Source: Diatrype stigma (taxonomy: Eukaryota > Ascomycota > Sordariomycetes > Xylariales > Diatrypaceae). From it: a DNA stretch of 64,000 bases. Below the pieces are notes generated by a model. It was not told where the DNA came from. It searched no databases and saw only the letters and a program-made list of their open reading frames with translations. Made by a program: the position numbers and the translations under genes. The first letter of the stretch is position 1, and each line of letters starts with the position of its first letter. The DNA lies in NCBI GenBank assembly GCA_022225965.2, contig JAKJXP020000110.1:1-64000 (forward strand), in the 5' to 3' direction. This document shows positions 9,288 to 19,018 of this stretch, in pieces.

Positions 9288-11605
9288 AGCCCTTGGCAAT
9301 TCTAATGCCTTTATTATTGCTATCGTCTTCGCAGCTGTTATAACCCTTGCTAACTTTAACTTTCTCTTTTTAAGTTGCTATGCCAAGATACCCAGATAGA
9401 GCTGTTGCTCCGAAATGAAGAATGCCTCATGAAACTCATTCTACATGATACCTATGATCAGATCCCGTGGAATTGGATGATGTGAACGATATGATGATAG
9501 ATACTGCGATTGGCAGGAGCTCAACCAAAGTAGGTGCTTAGGGTAACACTCAGCAACGCCCTCCTAATCCTGCCATGCCTGCCAACCTGCCTGCCTGCGT
9601 CCTAGATCATAGCGCCCGGGAAACAGCGGCCGAAGTTCCAACCCACTTCCAAGGTTCACCCCCACTCGATCCCCGTGCATGTGATCGGAGACTTGATACT
9701 CCCACTACATGCTGCCTAGCTCAGGAATTATCTCTGTAGACAGCCTGTCATTAACAACATTAGTAGACTCTAGGTATTACACAGCTTGAAACCGCAAGGA
9801 ACGCCTCTTCGTCCTAGAGTGACACTACCAGGTCACTACCAGGCACGCAGGACAAAGGACCCGAAACTTGAACGTTAGAAGCCACGCAGTCACGATACTC
9901 GGTCTCTCATCACGTACCATGGGAAAGCTGGCCTGAGGTGCTCGGGCGTATCGGAAGGGATATTGGCACCCAAGTCAGCCCGACCACACTGCAGCTTTAT
10001 ACTCTTGCCGGGACTGCTGTGCAACAGGCTGGGCTACTTCACATCCAAGGCTAGGGATCTATAGCAGTCTACTATATTTGTCAGAGTGTATACCTCTGAC
10101 TACTGGGGCGCCCCCTTACCCATCACGCAATACTTACAGCCCTCTGTTCGATAACGTTACTTGATGGCATGGAATTCGTCTTCGTTGCATTCGAGACACT
10201 CCTTCAGCATTACACTCGGACCAAGATGTAACTAACCCAGAGAACTGTGAACACTGCTGCGGGTGCGAATGTGTGTCTCTTATACTTGGGGCGTATGCAA
10301 CGTCGTTTGACTTCTCGGGCACCAACAATATACGCTGGTACGGCTATTTCTTTTCAACATGCAGTCGGGCTTGTTCAAATCCAGCTGTATACACTATAGG
10401 TAAGCTGCTCGCCGTTCCGGTCCAGGTGAACAAAGCATTTCTTCTATATCTAGTACACATTGTACTTGGGCTGCCTCGAAATCTAGCAGTGATCAGGGGA
10501 CCCAATGCTCCTATCTGTCACTGTAGGAAGAAGCCCGCAAGTGTCTACCCAAGCAACGAAGCTTCACCGACCCTCTAGGCTTTCAGAGGGACGAATAATC
10601 ACCCTTTGCCCGTCTGATCTGCTTCATCAACTGAGGAAAGGCCGATTGACTATAGTAGCATCACGGCCATCACGCGGCACTCGGGCGCACAACCCAGCTC
10701 CCGTATATTGGGGGGGACGAATTCGTGATCGATAGGACACCCATTGGCCTTGCTCACAGAGCCGAGGTCTATCTCGGGCTGTTTAGCACAAGCTTCCTGG
10801 TCAAGTCACGTCAGCATCTCGTGTCGCCATCCTATGTCAACATCAGCATCAGTTCGCCATTATTTCTCAAGACGTAGTGCTTCCTCCTTGGGGTTCATCT
10901 ACTACCTATGAATCATCTTCGAAGCCTTGTGCGGTGGCTGACTCCAGAGACGCTTGGGGGAGAGGGTTGTCTGGGCACGACGAGTCGGAGCTCTCTGTTG
11001 ACCCCCTGAATCACCGTTGACCCCCTGAATATCCGCTGACCCCCGAACCTTCTTTAGCCTCCTGAACCCCCGTTGGCCCCTTGAATCATTGCGAGACATC
11101 TTTAAGATAAAGTCGAAGTCCCGCTCACACCTCAGTAAACACCTGAACACAGAGGGCTTTCCCATGATATTGATTGATATCGCAACAAGAATCGGAAAAC
11201 GGGCATAGGGGAGAGAAGAAACTCCACCATACTCGTGATACGTTCATATTCGAGTCTATTGACGACTTGCACACAACCAAATTCTTCCTGGCGTTCTTGT
11301 TCTCCACGTCTTGCCTCTCCGCTTTGTATAAAGCTAGGTACCGCTTTTCTCTGCTTTGCCGAGACGTTCATGTCGCCGTCAACGACAAGCTAAGCTCTCG
11401 GCGTTTGTAAAGTAGCAAAACAGTCGGCCACAGTTACCACATGTGCACTAGGTACTTGCTGAACTCCTTCCACCTTGATTTTTCCTACTTGTTTACATCA
11501 ACTCCGGGCATCACATCGCATCCAAAACCAGGACCATCATCCACTTCCATCCCGAATCTCGATGCTCCTTGGCTTTCACGCTTCAGCATAGGAGACGATC
11601 TCGAG
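9288..11605. other. Spacer without a recognisable gene
   Basis: About 2.3 kb with only short unsupported frames. It contains a set of imperfect 18-19-bp tandem repeats at 10996-11091. The last few hundred bases are expected to be the promoter and 5' leader of the F-box gene. An in-frame ATG at 11441 could extend that protein, but the intervening residues are not conserved-looking. Confidence 0.55.
10996..11091. repeat. Imperfect 18-19-bp tandem repeat
   Basis: About five copies of a unit resembling CGTTGACCCCCTGAATCAC follow each other with several mismatches and small indels. The later copies read CGCTGACCCCCGAACC, TAGCCTCCTGAACC and CGTTGGCCCCTTGAATC. Confidence 0.75.
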
Positions 11606-14369
11606 ATGCCGCGAGGAATCTATACCAGGAAGAAGCCAGGCGTCTCTGCCATGGCGAATGGTTCTTCAACGAGTAAGTTCATCCATCCCATCTCTTCTCG
11701 CGTTGCAAATATCCATTAGATCTACGGACCAATCTATATCATCTAATATCGGGCTTTTCTTGAACAACCGTGATGCCATCTGTCCTATCGTGGATGGGAT
11801 ATCAGGTCGTCGTGTCGCTAGAATTTCCCATGAAAAGTAACTAGCTGACATATAGGTGGCAGATATCAGCTGGCCGGCTGGAAAGGTTCCGGATGACATT
11901 TTCCAAATGATTGCCAACAAGCTTGACCGTGAGGATGTCAAGAGCCTTCGAGTAGTAAACCTTGAGTTCTACACAGCCCTCTCTGGTTACTTTCTCAAGC
12001 AGCTAGTCATCCATGTGGATTCTGAGCTTTGTGCTACTCTCAACACGGGCGCATCATCTGCCATCGACTCTACCACGTCAGGCGTGGCAAAGCGTCTAAT
12101 TGATAGCGGCCGCCTACTCAGAAACTTTGGCGATCAGATCCGGCGATTTGGATTGGCCTTGGAGCTAACGGAATCCCAACTTGTATCTCCCACAGTACCG
12201 TCCGACGAAGTCATCGAGGTCCGACCCTGGGGTATGTATCGATGGCCAGCTCCAACCAAATCGGCAGAAAAGACCACGCTTGGCGCCATCACAGACTCTC
12301 TAGACAACTCTGAAGGCCTATCCGGAATTTTGGCCCACCTTGGTCAGGTTCAGGAGCTTGGGCTCTCTTGCGAAGGAGGGCTAGGCTACATACGGGGTCC
12401 AGATGTGACGGTGCCCTCACGTCTCCCTGCGGTCTTTGGGGACGGGAAGACCGTCTCGGAGGTCCCCCGTCAACTCGATTTTGACAGGCCCTACGTCCTT
12501 GAAAAGCTAGACCAGATGATTCGCCGCTCTAACCTCTCCCAGGCTGAATCTGAATTGGCAAAGGAGTTTCTTCGACAGGGAGGCATGTCGTTGGAGGAAC
12601 TCTCTGACGAGCAGAGAGTGCGTTGCCTCTTGCCTGTTCGGGAGAGAGAAAAGGAGGTATCTCGTGACATCAAACCATCCAGATTATGCTGCCAGGCTAG
12701 GTTCAAAACCCTGCGCCTGCAGCCTGATATGCTCACTCAGAGCCAAAAACTATTCTTGTTCGAGCGTAAGTACCGTTACAAATGGAAATCGCCATAGTTA
12801 CTAATATTGTGTGTGATAGACATCGAGGTACAGCAAGCACTACTTCAGTCTTACGTGTTTGGCTTGATGGACAATGCTTCCTCTTTTGAGAGACTCAGAG
12901 CACTCAAGATTGCGAGCCTGCCAAGCCACCACATGGGCGCACTATTCCACCCCAATTTCTGGGCTAATCTCTCAATGCTCGAGGAGGTGTCATTAGCCGT
13001 GGTACCCGACTGGAGAACCATCAAGCGACACGAAGCGCATCTAGAAGACACGCAAGTCTATCCAGCTGATGCTATTCCGAAAGTGTTCTGCTTATTCAAC
13101 GATCACATCGGCAAACAGCGGAATATCAAACATGTCCACTTCGAGTGGTTGTGTGGCGGAGAGTTGGCACCGGGAAAAACCCAGAGGAACAAGCACGTGC
13201 TTCCGGCGCCCTTCATGAAGAACCATCGGAAGATTGTCGATTCCCGTCTTGAGAACCTACTGATCCTTCCCCACGTCACGCATCTGTCGTTGAAGAACTG
13301 CTGGTTCACTCCCCATGTGTTCTATCGCATCATTCATGAGATGGGCTCGAAGTCGCTGGTATCCCTAGAGCTTACAACGGTTTCACTCAGCGGCGCTCCG
13401 CATCGCCAGCCCCTACTTGAAGGACAGAATCAGCCGAATGCCGTTGGCCCACCACCCCCACGGGTTTTGCAGCCGAACGCCGCGTATGCTCCCAAGACGC
13501 TCTCCTGGGGCCATATCATCGACATGCTGTTACCACGCCACATGATGACGATCGCGCAGTACATGGCACAAGGCAACAATGACATGGTGCGCATTCGACA
13601 GGCCATGGAGAAGAACCCTAGCCGCTACAGATACCCCAAGCTCAAGCTCAAGAGACTCGCGTTCACGTCCTGCGGGTACGTCGAGGTGCCCGACTATCGC
13701 TTCATCGCCGCGTGGCCGTTTAAGGAGGACCGCCCGACCCGCGTCGAACCGTCTTCGCGGAGGCCGGTTCATGACAACACTTGCTGCTGCGTCGAGCACT
13801 TCATGCAGGCCAGCTCGGACCGGCACCTCGCGCGCGTGATCCGGGGTATGCCCGCCCGCGAGGCGCAGACGCTGCACCTCGTCCACGGCTTCGAGTTCGG
13901 CTGGCGCGTCAAGATCCCGCGCACCGGCCTGGGCCGGCGCAGCATCATCAACGCCTATGCCGCCGGCGCCACCGGCGCCGCCTACCGGTACATAGCGTTC
14001 GACGCGGCCGAGTACGAGGCGGCGGATCGGGACTGCCCCCACCCCGCGCCCGGCAGCGGCCGCTTCACGGGCCTCATCGAGGACGACAGGCCCGACTACG
14101 AGCCGACGCCGGCGGAGCGCTACGAGGGCATCTTCTACCCGAAGGAGGAGAAGAAGCAGGATACGGGCGACGGCATGGCGGGGATCGTGGAGGTGATGGA
14201 GTACGACACGTCGCGGTTCGATCGCGATTATGACGACGTCGGCGGCGAGTCCCTGGGTCGCCTCATGAATAACCTGGAGGGGGAAGCGGGCTACGTTTCC
14301 AAGGAAGATGAGACCGGGTTACCGGGGAATGCAGCCGGTCGACGTGCAGCCTTGCTAGAAGATATCTAG
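11606..14369 (+). CDS. F-box protein
   Basis: Three exons are proposed, 11606-11672, 11863-12765 and 12820-14369, giving 839 residues. Both introns are GT-AG (donors GTAAGT and GTAAGT; the second has a TACTAAT branch-like motif). The acceptor at 11862 is chosen because it keeps frame (joining to NISWPAGK); the AG seven bases earlier would cause a stop. An F-box follows immediately: VPDDIFQMIANKLDREDVKSLRVVNLEF at roughly residues 28-56. F-box proteins tether substrates to SCF ubiquitin ligases through Skp1. The remaining about 770 residues show scattered leucine-rich stretches (for example LPHVTHLSLKNCWFTPH) suggestive of a degenerate LRR-type substrate-binding region, typical of the large fungal F-box expansions. 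The target is unknown. The start codon is uncertain: ATGs at 11441, 11606 and 11651 are all in frame, and 11651 has the best Kozak context. Confidence 0.78.
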
Positions 14370-15234
14370 CGGGGTTACGATGTCCCGCGAAAGAGCAGAG
14401 AGAGGCGATCATCACGATGAAGAAACAGTTGGTCAGGTTCGGACGGACTGACAGACGGACGGACTGGCAGACGGACGGACAGACGGACTGACAGGCCTCT
14501 GTCGCTATGGTTGGTCTTATGATGATGCTGTTTCATCCATACGGAGTGGTTCTTTTTATAACTGGATCTTGCTTGGATGGCAAACAGGCGGTTGAGAAAT
14601 GGTCTGGATGGAAGCTTCGGCAATTCTTGCTTGCCATGGACGAACCTGTAGAGTTCTGGATACGCTATTCCTTTGTGTATCCTCCCCACCTCGAGGAAGG
14701 CCGACGACGTATACATGTTCCTGGACCATGGCTTCACATGGATGGATTCGTATACATCTGGCTGTAGAGCTGGGCGAATGGCAGGCTTGCATGAACGACC
14801 GAACGACTTCATGAGCTTAATGCATTAGTGTATAGTAGTTTCCTAAGAATCAGCAGCTATTAGGTGAGGATCCCATAGCTATAATAAATTCAACAATTCA
14901 TTGCGGAACATCAAATGACCTCAGTATACGGTTGTTATTTGTGTGGTATCGATAGCAGCCGTTGGCGGAACTCGTTCTTCTCATTATTCTTCTTCTCGTC
15001 TGTTGGGAATACTAATGCGTGATCGAATTGAGTATGTAACGTAACATTTCAAGCCAAAGACAGTATAAAACACACATCAACCCCTTTCCTGAACGCCAGT
15101 CGCGCCTTTGCCTAATGAGAACTCCAATGAACCGTTGCAGAGGGTATGACCATCACAACCGAGAAAGTAGTACAGAGCGCAACTAGAATTTCTCTGACAT
15201 ATTACGCGCCTTTCTTTTCTTCTCGTTTCCTTTC
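14370..15234. other. Convergent spacer with GACGGACT-type simple repeat
   Basis: This lies between the 3' ends of the F-box gene and the fibrillarin gene. It contains an imperfect (GACGGACN) minisatellite at about 14439-14492. Several open frames exist on both strands, but they overlap each other and the repeat, and none resembles a protein family. Confidence 0.6.
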
Positions 15235-16513
15235 TTACTGTGCCGCCTGGTACTGACCGACTACGAGGGCGTGGTCACGCTCATAGGGTTCTTGAAGTCA
15301 AAGTTAGCACGGGTTCAGAAGGCCATTGCAGAGTGCGTAATAGTACAGGGGTGGGACATACCTAGGGTCAACTGTTCTTGCGGCTTAATGCGCTCCGACT
15401 TCAGCTTCTGGACTTCCTGGGCGAATACAGCTTCGGGCGCAGCTGTGCTGTCGATGCAGTTCGCCTTGATAGAGATAACTACACCACCGCCAACCTTGAG
15501 GAACATGTGCGCGTTAAGGGCGACGATACGAGCCTGATCGGGCTGGGCAACGTCGGCGAAGATGCAGTCGACCATGGGGACTAGCATGCGGTATCGGAGG
15601 GGGTGACGGGCATCATCAACGATGGGGATGACGTTGGTGCGGTTCTGGGCCATGTTGACCAGATCGCGACCACTGCGGTGACTGAACTCGACGGCGTAGA
15701 CGTTTCCAGTGGGGCCGACAATATCGGCAACATGAGAAACGGATGTACCCGAAGCAGCACCCAGATACAAGACCTATAGAATCCATGTTAGTGACAAAAT
15801 CTCCCCACGAGGATCAAGCAAATACTTGCCTTGGAGCCAGGCTTCATGTAGATGTTGTCAATACCACCGATGATACCCGCAGCCAACTTGCTGCGGAACG
15901 GGTTCCAGACACGGTATTCGACCTTGGTGGTAACGGGCGCGCCATCAGCATCCTTGGATGTGCTGTCGACCGTCACACGCTTCTCGCCGTAGACCTCGAT
16001 TCCGGGAGCAGTGCTTCGAGTAAGCAGGTGATCCTCCTTGCCTCTACTGACGAAGACGCCTTCGTGACGATGGGGCTCCTAAGAGAGGGAAAAAGACGAA
16101 CAGATTAGCAGCGGCCAAACAACAGCTTCACAGATGCAGGGCAAAACTCACAACGACGACCTTGGCACCTCCCCGAGCACCACCAGCACCGCCGCCTCTC
16201 CCGCCGCGGGGACCACCGCGACCACCGCGATCGCCAAAGCCGCCCCGGCCACCACCACGACCGCCTCCGCGACCACCGCGATCACCAAAGCCGCCTCGGC
16301 CGCCTGTAGAGAAAATAGAGATTAGCAAACCAATTGCAAAGGCGCATAGAGGGGGATCGAGTCTCCCAACGGGCAATTGAGCTTACCACGGCCACCAGCA
16401 CCACCGCGACCACCACCGCGACCACCTCGATCGCCAAAACCGCCCCGGCCACCACCGCCGCGACCTCCAAAGCCGCCACCACCGCCTCGACCTCCTCTCG
16501 GCGCGAAACTCAT
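15235..16513 (-). CDS. NOP1: Fibrillarin, box C/D snoRNP 2'-O-methyltransferase
   Basis: Five exons on the minus strand, 16513-16387, 16303-16152, 16078-15830, 15773-15362 and 15290-15235, give 331 residues ending in [11 protein letters not shown]. The first two exons encode the Gly/Arg-rich GAR domain (repeats of [11 protein letters not shown]). The remainder is the Rossmann methyltransferase: [16 protein letters not shown], the SAM-binding [22 protein letters not shown], the acidic [11 protein letters not shown] and the conserved end LEPYERDHA. Fibrillarin is the catalytic subunit of box C/D snoRNPs in the nucleolus and methylates rRNA ribose using S-adenosylmethionine. Three introns use GT-AG. 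The one between exons 3 and 4 (15774-15829) starts with GC in the context AAG|GCAAGT, a typical GC-AG donor, and nothing else restores the frame. It is transcribed divergently from RPL17. Confidence 0.97.
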
Positions 16514-17389
16514 GTTGTGCGAGTTGACAGGATTACTAGTCACAATGGACTCGGGATGTACGATCTGCAATTGATCGTGAAGGGCCCGTTTGAATAAGTG
16601 GTTGTTGGCCTTTGCTTGTGACTTCAGGTGCGGAAAGAGTTGAAAAAAGAGCTTCGTCGAGCAACAACTTTTTTTTTCTTTCCTTAGTCTGAGAGCTCGA
16701 GCATCAGGAACGAATGAAACGCCAGAGCTAAGGCAGGAGGAACCGAAAATCCAGAAATTTTCTTGAGCTCTGGTTTATCCGATGCCGATGGGTGGGGCAC
16801 GGCGCTAGACTGCAGGACCCACCTTGAGACTGCCCGCCACCTGAAGACTGTGGGGTCTGTATGTACTTAGATACCTTTCTTTCGTCCAATCACCTTATTC
16901 CAGGAAGGAACCCAAATCAATTGAAGTGATTGAGGTGCACGCAGAACAAAATTCGACCACCAAGACTTTACTTTACTTCTGTAGGCATTTTCCTTCTCGC
17001 AATTCAAGCGCCTCGATTTTCCATCTCTGCACAGATTCCAGAGGTAAGTTTCAGGACTTCAGGATACATCTCGAAGCCTTCTCCAATCCGAGAGCACATA
17101 CAATCCGTCCATGGGCAGGCTCCAGGCATTTGCAAGTGTAGGGCTGGCGAACCCTATGCTTATCGGGGGAAAATAGAGAAAGCGGGGCACTGATAAGCAC
17201 AACGCACACGGATTGGCTCGCTAGTGTGGCCCTGGGGCGGAAAAAAAGTTCACAATTTCTCGATTGCTGGATTACTCGATTTGATTGTTTTATCACTTGA
17301 AGCGACCGACTGACCCAAGAACCGCCAGAACTAACCAAACGACCAACCCGCGAAGCCATCTCCACGGACACGGACGACACACAGCAAAG
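16514..17389. promoter_or_regulatory. Shared divergent promoter region, NOP1 / RPL17
   Basis: The 876 bp between the start codons of fibrillarin (leftward) and ribosomal protein uL22 (rightward) contain no supported coding frame. It therefore holds both promoters. It includes a T-rich tract near 16668-16685. Coordinated expression of the two ribosome-biogenesis genes is an inference from the arrangement only. Confidence 0.6.
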
Positions 17390-18437
17390 ATGGTACGTTT
17401 GACATTGATGATCCTGCTATTGCACTGTTGGGAGGAAATACGACTGCTGTTGGCTGTTACTTGACCTTTTTTCCCTGGTTCGAATGGTTCGAATTGCGAA
17501 AACACGGATGGAGTCGAATGTATGGGGATGTGTGGTGGGATGACGAGACGTCTAATCATGTCACTATTCCCGTACCTCGACGCCCTCGAAAGCCGAAGGA
17601 TGAAACTTGTCGCGACCGAAGCTTGCAACTCTGAGAAGATGGGAACTAATGGCGGGATCTACTACAGGTTCGATACGCCGCTACCGAGATCGAGAGCGGA
17701 AAGTCCGCCCGCGCCCGCGGCGCTTATCTGCGAGTCTCTTTCAAGAACACCCGGGAGACCGCCCAGGCCATCAATGGCTGGAAGTTGACTCGCGCCCTCA
17801 AGTTCCTGGAGAACGTCCAGGAGCACAAGGAGGCCGTTCCTTTCCGAAGATACGCTGGCAGCATCGGCCGAACCGCCCAAGGTACGAAATTTGACCCGGC
17901 TTGTGGAGGTTTATGATGGAATCATTGGTGTTCTACTTGCGCCGTTGGCTTCATTGTAGCAGAGTAGATGGGAATACTGACAGATCATGATTGTGTGCAG
18001 GCAAGCAGTTCGGTGTCTCCCGCGCTCGATGGCCCACGAAGTCCGCCGAGTACCTGCTCGGTCTCCTGAAGAACGCCGAGGCCAACGCCGATGCTAAGGG
18101 TCTCGACACCAGCAACCTGATCGTCAAGCACATCCAGGTCAACCAGGCCCCCAAGCAGCGACGACGGACTTACCGTGCCCACGGTCGTGTATGTTTCCCA
18201 ACCCGATATCGCGATTTCTACTTCCATTCCAGAGGTCCCGAGAAGACGAAGAAGGAGCGAGATTATCTAACAGCCGCATAGATCAACCCTTACATGTCGA
18301 ACCCCTGCCACATCGAGTTGATCCTGACCGAGGGTGAGGAGGTCGTCCAGAAGTCGGAGGCTGTTGCCGGACGTGATGCGCACCTGAGCTCGAGACAGCG
18401 TGGTGCTCGTATCAGAAAGGCTCTTACCTCGGCGTAA
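17390..18437 (+). CDS. RPL17: Large-subunit ribosomal protein uL22 (L17)
   Basis: Four coding exons, 17390-17392, 17668-17881, 18001-18188 and 18282-18437, give 186 residues, the normal size for eukaryotic L17. The protein begins [20 protein letters not shown] and contains [14 protein letters not shown], the [24 protein letters not shown] block and a C-terminus with [14 protein letters not shown]. It is a structural protein of the 60S subunit that lines the exit tunnel. The first coding exon is only the ATG: a 275-nt intron (donor GTACGT) directly follows, and the exon starting GTTCGATACGCC supplies residue 2. All introns are GT-AG (118-119 nt and 93 nt for the other two). Introns in ribosomal protein genes often host snoRNAs; a weak candidate lies in intron 2. 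Confidence 0.97.
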
Positions 18438-19018
18438 AGCAAAGGGCGAATGGGACGAAGGTACGAGAAGGTTTGGGTCTAGTTGCTTTTCACTCCAGGT
18501 GTCACGGCGGTCGTAAAGCATTAGGGTCTTGGTCTGGCATGCAACAACAGCAACTCTCTCGCGAAAATGGCACTTGATGATTCCCAATAAAATATGGATT
18601 TGAGCAAGTATTTCCCTTGCCGGACCGTCTATTGGGGACTGCTGTTACGCGGCTACTACGAAACGGAGGCGTTCGAGCCCTAATAATGGAGCTCTTCATG
18701 AGTATTTCACCCACAATGGGTTTCCTATGTGTTCCACTCCGTTCATAGTGACATGGTTCGTGACAGGCGATTCTTAAGTGATTTCAAGCGAGCACATATG
18801 TACACAACAGGACATGTGACAAATTTTCTGATCTTGGAATGGCTAGAAGGGCGAGCGAACCCCTTCCCTACCTCATTTCCTCGTTTCTTGTCCCAATGAA
18901 CCTATCGAATATGCATTCAAGAGATGGTTCCTCATATCGTTGTGAAGTTGAAGTCCCCAAGCCACTCCGATCTTCTCCTTTCCCTTCAACTATTTCCGCT
19001 CCCATTTCAGCTCCGTTC
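18438..19018. other. Convergent 3' spacer
   Basis: This lies between the stop codons of RPL17 and the low-complexity gene. Apart from an AATAAA at 18586-18591, which fits the RPL17 poly(A) signal, nothing is recognised. Confidence 0.6.
18586..18591 (+). terminator. AATAAA polyadenylation signal of RPL17
   Basis: A canonical AATAAA hexamer lies about 150 nt after the RPL17 stop codon, in the right orientation. Confidence 0.45.

Noticed and set aside
11441..11605. N-terminal extension of the F-box protein from the ATG at 11441
   Set aside because: The added 55 residues are in frame but look like leader sequence; the start at 11606 or 11651 is preferred, though not proven.
14375..14812. 145-codon minus-strand frame and overlapping plus-strand frames
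   Set aside because: They overlap each other and include the GACGGACT repeat; no family resemblance on either strand.
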